NCBI GenBank assembly: GCA_900548705.1
Contig: URLF01000036.1
Span: forward strand, 1-25,782
DNA length: 25,782 nt
Source of the DNA: an uncultured Porphyromonadaceae bacterium
Lineage (GTDB): Bacteria; Bacteroidota; Bacteroidia; Bacteroidales; Muribaculaceae
Direction of reading: 5' to 3'
Shown here piece after piece: positions 22,696 to 25,782 of this stretch (the first letter of the stretch is position 1; every line of letters starts with the position of its first letter). The notes under the pieces were generated by a model, which saw nothing but the letters and a program-made list of their open reading frames with translations, did no database searches and had not been told where the DNA came from. The translations under genes and the position numbers were made by a program.

Positions 22696-25089
22696 TCAGA
22701 AGAGAAGGGCTATGCGGTATGCGGCGAACGCAAGCACCCACGCCACGGCTGTATTGTAGAATATCGTGAATAGTCCATAACCCCAGTGACCTGTCTCTTT
22801 CACGATTGCCACCACTGTAGCCAGACAGGGGCAATATAGCAGGATGAAAATCATAAACGCCAACGCGGAGGCAGCTGTGAAATCAGGCACTCCGGTAACA
22901 GGATTCGGAGCGGTCAGGCGTGTCGACAGAGCCTGGTCTGTGGCCTCGTCGGAGCCGGTGTAAAGCACTCCGAGGGTGGAAACCACAATCTCCTTGGCGG
23001 GCACTCCGGCCACTATGGCCACTGTGCCTTGCCAGGAACAGCCAAGCGGCTCCATCACAGGCTGCACAGCCTTGCCGACAGTCTCAAGATAGGAATCCTG
23101 GTCGGGGTTGTCTGAATTGCCGAGGGGGAAATAATCCAACGCCCAAACGATGACTGAGGCCACAAGGATGATGCCTCCCATCTTCTGGAGATACTGTTTG
23201 CCTTTCCACCACATATGGCGCAAGGAGGTCTTCATCGTCGGGACACGGTATGGGGGAAGTTCCATCACAAAGGGTGTCTCATCGACCTTGAAGAAGAAGC
23301 GTCGGAGCAAACGAGCCGTGACCATGGCGACAACCGCACCCAGCAGATACATCCCGAGGAAAACCAGGGCGGCGTGGGCGCTGAAGAATGTGCCGATAAG
23401 CAACACATACACCGGCAATCGGGCCGAGCATGACATGAAGGGGGTGATAAGCACCGTGATTATCTTTGACGAACGGCTCTCTATGGCCCTGCATGCCATG
23501 ACTGCCGGCACATTACACCCGAATCCCATCACAAGGGGGATGAAAGATTTGCCGTGCAGACCGATCTTATGCATCAGTTTATCCATTATGAATGCCGCTC
23601 GGGCCATGTATCCCGAATCCTCCATAAAGGATATGAAGAAGAATAGAATCATGATGTTCGGCAGGAAGACAATCACCCCCCCTACTCCACCGATGACTCC
23701 GTTGGCAAGCAGGTCTTTCAGCGGGCCGGGAGCCATCTTCTCCTTCACAAGGGCGGCCAGCCAGTCTATGCCATCCTGAATCCAGTCGGCCGGATACGCC
23801 CCGACAAAGAATGTGAACCAGAAGATAAAGGCCATCACGCAGAGGAACAACGGGAAACCGAAAAGCCGGCTGGTCACAAACGCGTCGAGGATATGGGTGG
23901 TCGACACAACCTGTTCCTGCGGCTGTTTCATCGTCTCGGCCAATGCGCCGGAAATGAATCCATATTTGTCATCGGCAATCATCGAGGAGATATCCTCACC
24001 GGGATTGTGACGCTCGAGATAATCAAGCTGGCGGTCGCGCAGGTCAAGCAACTCATCGGCCTTTTTGGATTCCTTTACAAGTTCCTCGATTTCCGCGTCG
24101 CGTTCAAGCAACTTTATTCCAAGATAGCGGGCACAGAACTGCTGGTTGATTGTCTTGTCCTGTTTGAGCGCGTCCTTGATTTCCGAGAGAGCCTTTTCAA
24201 GGTCCTGGCTGAGCTTGACATGCACATGGCGCACCACGGGATTTTTCCCCTCGTAAACCTGTATGATGGTGTCGAAAAGCTTGTCTACCCCCTCGCCGGT
24301 ACGGCTGACAGTCGGAACCACCGGCACACCAATCATATTGCCCAACGCCTCGAAATCGAGAACCGCGCCTGAACGACGCAACTCGTCATACATATTCAGG
24401 GCGATGACCATCGAATGGTCCATGTCGATAAGTTCCGTGGTGAGATAGAGGTTGCGCTCAAGGTTTGACGCATCTACAACATTCACAATCACATCGGGAT
24501 TGTTGTCTTTGAGATATGTCCTCACATATCTCTCCTCCGGGGAGTAAGCCGAGAGGGAGTATGTGCCGGGGAGATCGACTATGTTGAATGTGTAACCGTT
24601 ATGCTTGAAGGTTCCCGACTTCGAGTCAACGGTCACACCGGAATAGTTGCCGACATGTTCCTTCGCGCCCGAAGCGATGTTGAACAGGGATGTCTTGCCG
24701 CAGTTGGGATTTCCAATCAGAGCGATATTTATGGTATGCCTGCGTCCGACAAACTCTCCATGGTTATGCTCGTCAAGAACCCCTTCATCCTCCATCGTAT
24801 GGTCTGAGGCGAATCCGGAATGAGTATGGGAGGCATCATCGGGGCGGTTATCGCCATGTTCGGTGTTGATTGGCATCACCTCGATAAGTGATGCCTCCGT
24901 ACGACGCAATGAGACCTCATAATTCATTATACGATACTTGACAGGATCGCGCAATGGAGCAGCCAGCAAAGCGGTAATCTTACGCCCCTTCACAAAGCCC
25001 ATCTCCATCACCCTCTTGCGGAACGCACCGTGACCAAGGATTTTCACAATGACGGCGGATTCGCCGGTTTTCAGATCTGATAATCTCAT
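22696..25089 (-). CDS. feoB: FeoA-FeoB fusion, ferrous iron transporter
   Basis: 797 residues. An N-terminal FeoA-like SH3 domain (about 1-75; RVMEMGFVKGRKI) is joined by an acidic, histidine-rich linker (76-118) to FeoB. The FeoB G domain starts at about 120 with P-loop GNPNCGKT (126-133), the switch GNYSGVTVD and DLPGTYSL, and NMYDE as the NKxD-like box. A helical region follows, then the polytopic membrane part (about 410-797) with GFGCNVPA and PFMSCSARLP, the conserved pore motifs. It imports Fe2+ across the inner membrane under anaerobic conditions. FeoAB fusions are common in Bacteroidota. The promoter is near consensus and lies inside a 10-bp inverted repeat. A strong terminator separates it from frc. 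Confidence 0.95.
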   Translation of the reverse strand: MRLSDLKTGESAVIVKILGHGAFRKRVMEMGFVKGRKITALLAAPLRDPVKYRIMNYEVSLRRTEASLIEVMPINTEHGDNRPDDASHTHSGFASDHTMEDEGVLDEHNHGEFVGRRHTINIALIGNPNCGKTSLFNIASGAKEHVGNYSGVTVDSKSGTFKHNGYTFNIVDLPGTYSLSAYSPEERYVRTYLKDNNPDVIVNVVDASNLERNLYLTTELIDMDHSMVIALNMYDELRRSGAVLDFEALGNMIGVPVVPTVSRTGEGVDKLFDTIIQVYEGKNPVVRHVHVKLSQDLEKALSEIKDALKQDKTINQQFCARYLGIKLLERDAEIEELVKESKKADELLDLRDRQLDYLERHNPGEDISSMIADDKYGFISGALAETMKQPQEQVVSTTHILDAFVTSRLFGFPLFLCVMAFIFWFTFFVGAYPADWIQDGIDWLAALVKEKMAPGPLKDLLANGVIGGVGGVIVFLPNIMILFFFISFMEDSGYMARAAFIMDKLMHKIGLHGKSFIPLVMGFGCNVPAVMACRAIESRSSKIITVLITPFMSCSARLPVYVLLIGTFFSAHAALVFLGMYLLGAVVAMVTARLLRRFFFKVDETPFVMELPPYRVPTMKTSLRHMWWKGKQYLQKMGGIILVASVIVWALDYFPLGNSDNPDQDSYLETVGKAVQPVMEPLGCSWQGTVAIVAGVPAKEIVVSTLGVLYTGSDEATDQALSTRLTAPNPVTGVPDFTAASALAFMIFILLYCPCLATVVAIVKETGHWGYGLFTIFYNTAVAWVLAFAAYRIALLF

Positions 25090-25094
25090 CTTGT

Positions 25095-25170
25095 CTCGGA
25101 AATAAACTTAAAAAATTGCTCTGCAAAGGTCGGAAAAAATAAATCACAGTGCAAAAAAACTATTTCCGAG
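25095..25170. promoter_or_regulatory. Inverted repeat bracketing the feoAB promoter
   Basis: CTCGGAAATA at 25095-25104 and TATTTCCGAG at 25161-25170 are exact reverse complements 56 bases apart, placed on either side of the promoter. They could be paired sites for a regulator, or the downstream copy could pair in RNA. Confidence 0.4.
25124..25155 (-). promoter_or_regulatory. Promoter of feoAB
   Basis: Read on the minus strand: TTTG (25155-25152), a 20-base spacer and GACCTTTG (25131-25124), one base off the TANNTTTG consensus. Predicted leader is about 30 bases. Confidence 0.6.
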
Positions 25171-25253
25171 TCACCATTTTACCCCTACAATCTAACTTTA
25201 TTTAACACTTATCAGCCTTCCTTATTCCGAATCAGTCCGATTAAGGCGGATTG

Positions 25254-25782
25254 TCAGGAGAGGGTAATCTGGGTGGCGGCAACGGGAGTGCGCAGGAAGA
25301 GGGAGGCCATCGGGGAGAAGGTGTCGGCGCTTTCGGTGGTTAGATAAGCCGAGGTTGAGGTACGCGACAATGTCTGCTCTATCTCCGGATGACGGCGCAG
25401 ATAGTCGGCCAGCGAGGCGGCCACGATGTCTCCCTGGGCGATGAGGTTCACCCCCGGCGGGAGAGCCTGCCGGATCTTGGAATAAAGTATGGGATAATGG
25501 GTACATCCGAGAATGACGGTGTCAATCTCCGGATCTGCGCCCATCAGGAGGTCGGCATCCTGCCGGACGAAATAATCGGCCCCGGGCTTGTCGGCCTCAT
25601 TGTTCTCGACCAGAGGCACCCACATCGGACAGGCATGCCCTGTCAGTGTCATACCCGGGAAAAGTTTCTCCACTTCGAGACGGTATGAATCGCTGCGGAC
25701 GGTACCCGGCGTGGCGAAAAGCCCCACATGGCCGGTTTTGGTCATCTGGCCGAGGGCCTCGACGGTAGGACGGATGACCCCC
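25254..25782 (-). CDS. murI: Glutamate racemase, C-terminal part (5' end outside window)
   Basis: The reading frame is open from the right edge to a TGA at 25256-25254, about 175 residues in total; an ATG at 25745 is internal. MurI interconverts L- and D-glutamate with two catalytic cysteines, supplying D-Glu for peptidoglycan. Visible parts are GVIRPTVEAL, TGHVGLFATPGTVRS and the second catalytic Cys with its following His in VILGCTHYPIL. The first Cys would be upstream of the window. The 164-base gap between its stop and feoAB contains the feoAB promoter and no convincing terminator for murI, so read-through into feoAB is possible. Confidence 0.95.
   Translation of the reverse strand, partial: GVIRPTVEALGQMTKTGHVGLFATPGTVRSDSYRLEVEKLFPGMTLTGHACPMWVPLVENNEADKPGADYFVRQDADLLMGADPEIDTVILGCTHYPILYSKIRQALPPGVNLIAQGDIVAASLADYLRRHPEIEQTLSRTSTSAYLTTESADTFSPMASLFLRTPVAATQITLS

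Noticed and set aside
25222..25506. 94-codon minus-strand frame overlapping murI
   Set aside because: It is a shifted frame of murI; the murI frame contains the catalytic GCTHYP motif.

Overview
The window looks like chromosomal DNA from a gut Bacteroidales bacterium, most likely of the Muribaculaceae type. This is inferred from several things. Most promoters found fit the Bacteroidota pattern (TTG or TTTG, about 19-21 bases, TANNTTTG). Start codons lack Shine-Dalgarno sites. The gene content is typical of the group: a DUF3127 protein with an SSB-like tail, a DUF5686 outer-membrane protein, a FeoA-FeoB fusion, and a polyferredoxin next to a ferredoxin-bearing aldo/keto reductase. The family assignment is not proven from sequence alone. 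There is no CRISPR array, phage, integrase or transposase gene.

Layout, left to right. Bases 2-259 hold the 3' end of a DUF3127 gene. A promoter then drives a BrkB/YihY membrane protein overlapping a RidA gene; these meet a minus-strand Crp/Fnr-type regulator at a shared terminator. The regulator's promoter and that of an elongator tRNA-Met diverge from one intergenic region. After the tRNA come ispD and recG. A 312-base gap with repeats and a promoter precedes ndk and a secreted M23/LysM peptidase, which end at a perfect 17-bp terminator. A minus-strand DUF5686 outer-membrane protein and a plus-strand CYTH protein start from two promoters interlocked in one 16-bp palindrome. Next is a plus-strand run: a NapH-NapG-like polyferredoxin with an internal twin-arginine segment, a Tat-lipoprotein aldo/keto reductase, and lepA overlapping it by ATGA. 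The right-hand part is all on the minus strand: a leucine-rich-repeat secreted protein, then the oxalate cassette (in transcription order frc, oxc, AEC permease), then feoAB and the 3' part of murI.

The most coherent pathway is oxalate catabolism. Frc loads oxalate onto CoA from formyl-CoA, Oxc decarboxylates oxalyl-CoA to formyl-CoA and CO2, and the AEC carrier is the likely oxalate/formate transporter. The order matches yfdW-yfdU-yfdV of Escherichia coli. The cassette has two local oddities: a 116-bp inverted-repeat-bounded element between frc and oxc, and a changed glycine loop in Frc. The second notable system is the polyferredoxin plus aldo/keto reductase pair. Its predicted topology (four membrane helices, cytoplasmic clusters, a fifth helix preceded by twin arginines, then four clusters outside) suggests an electron route across the inner membrane to an exported reductase.
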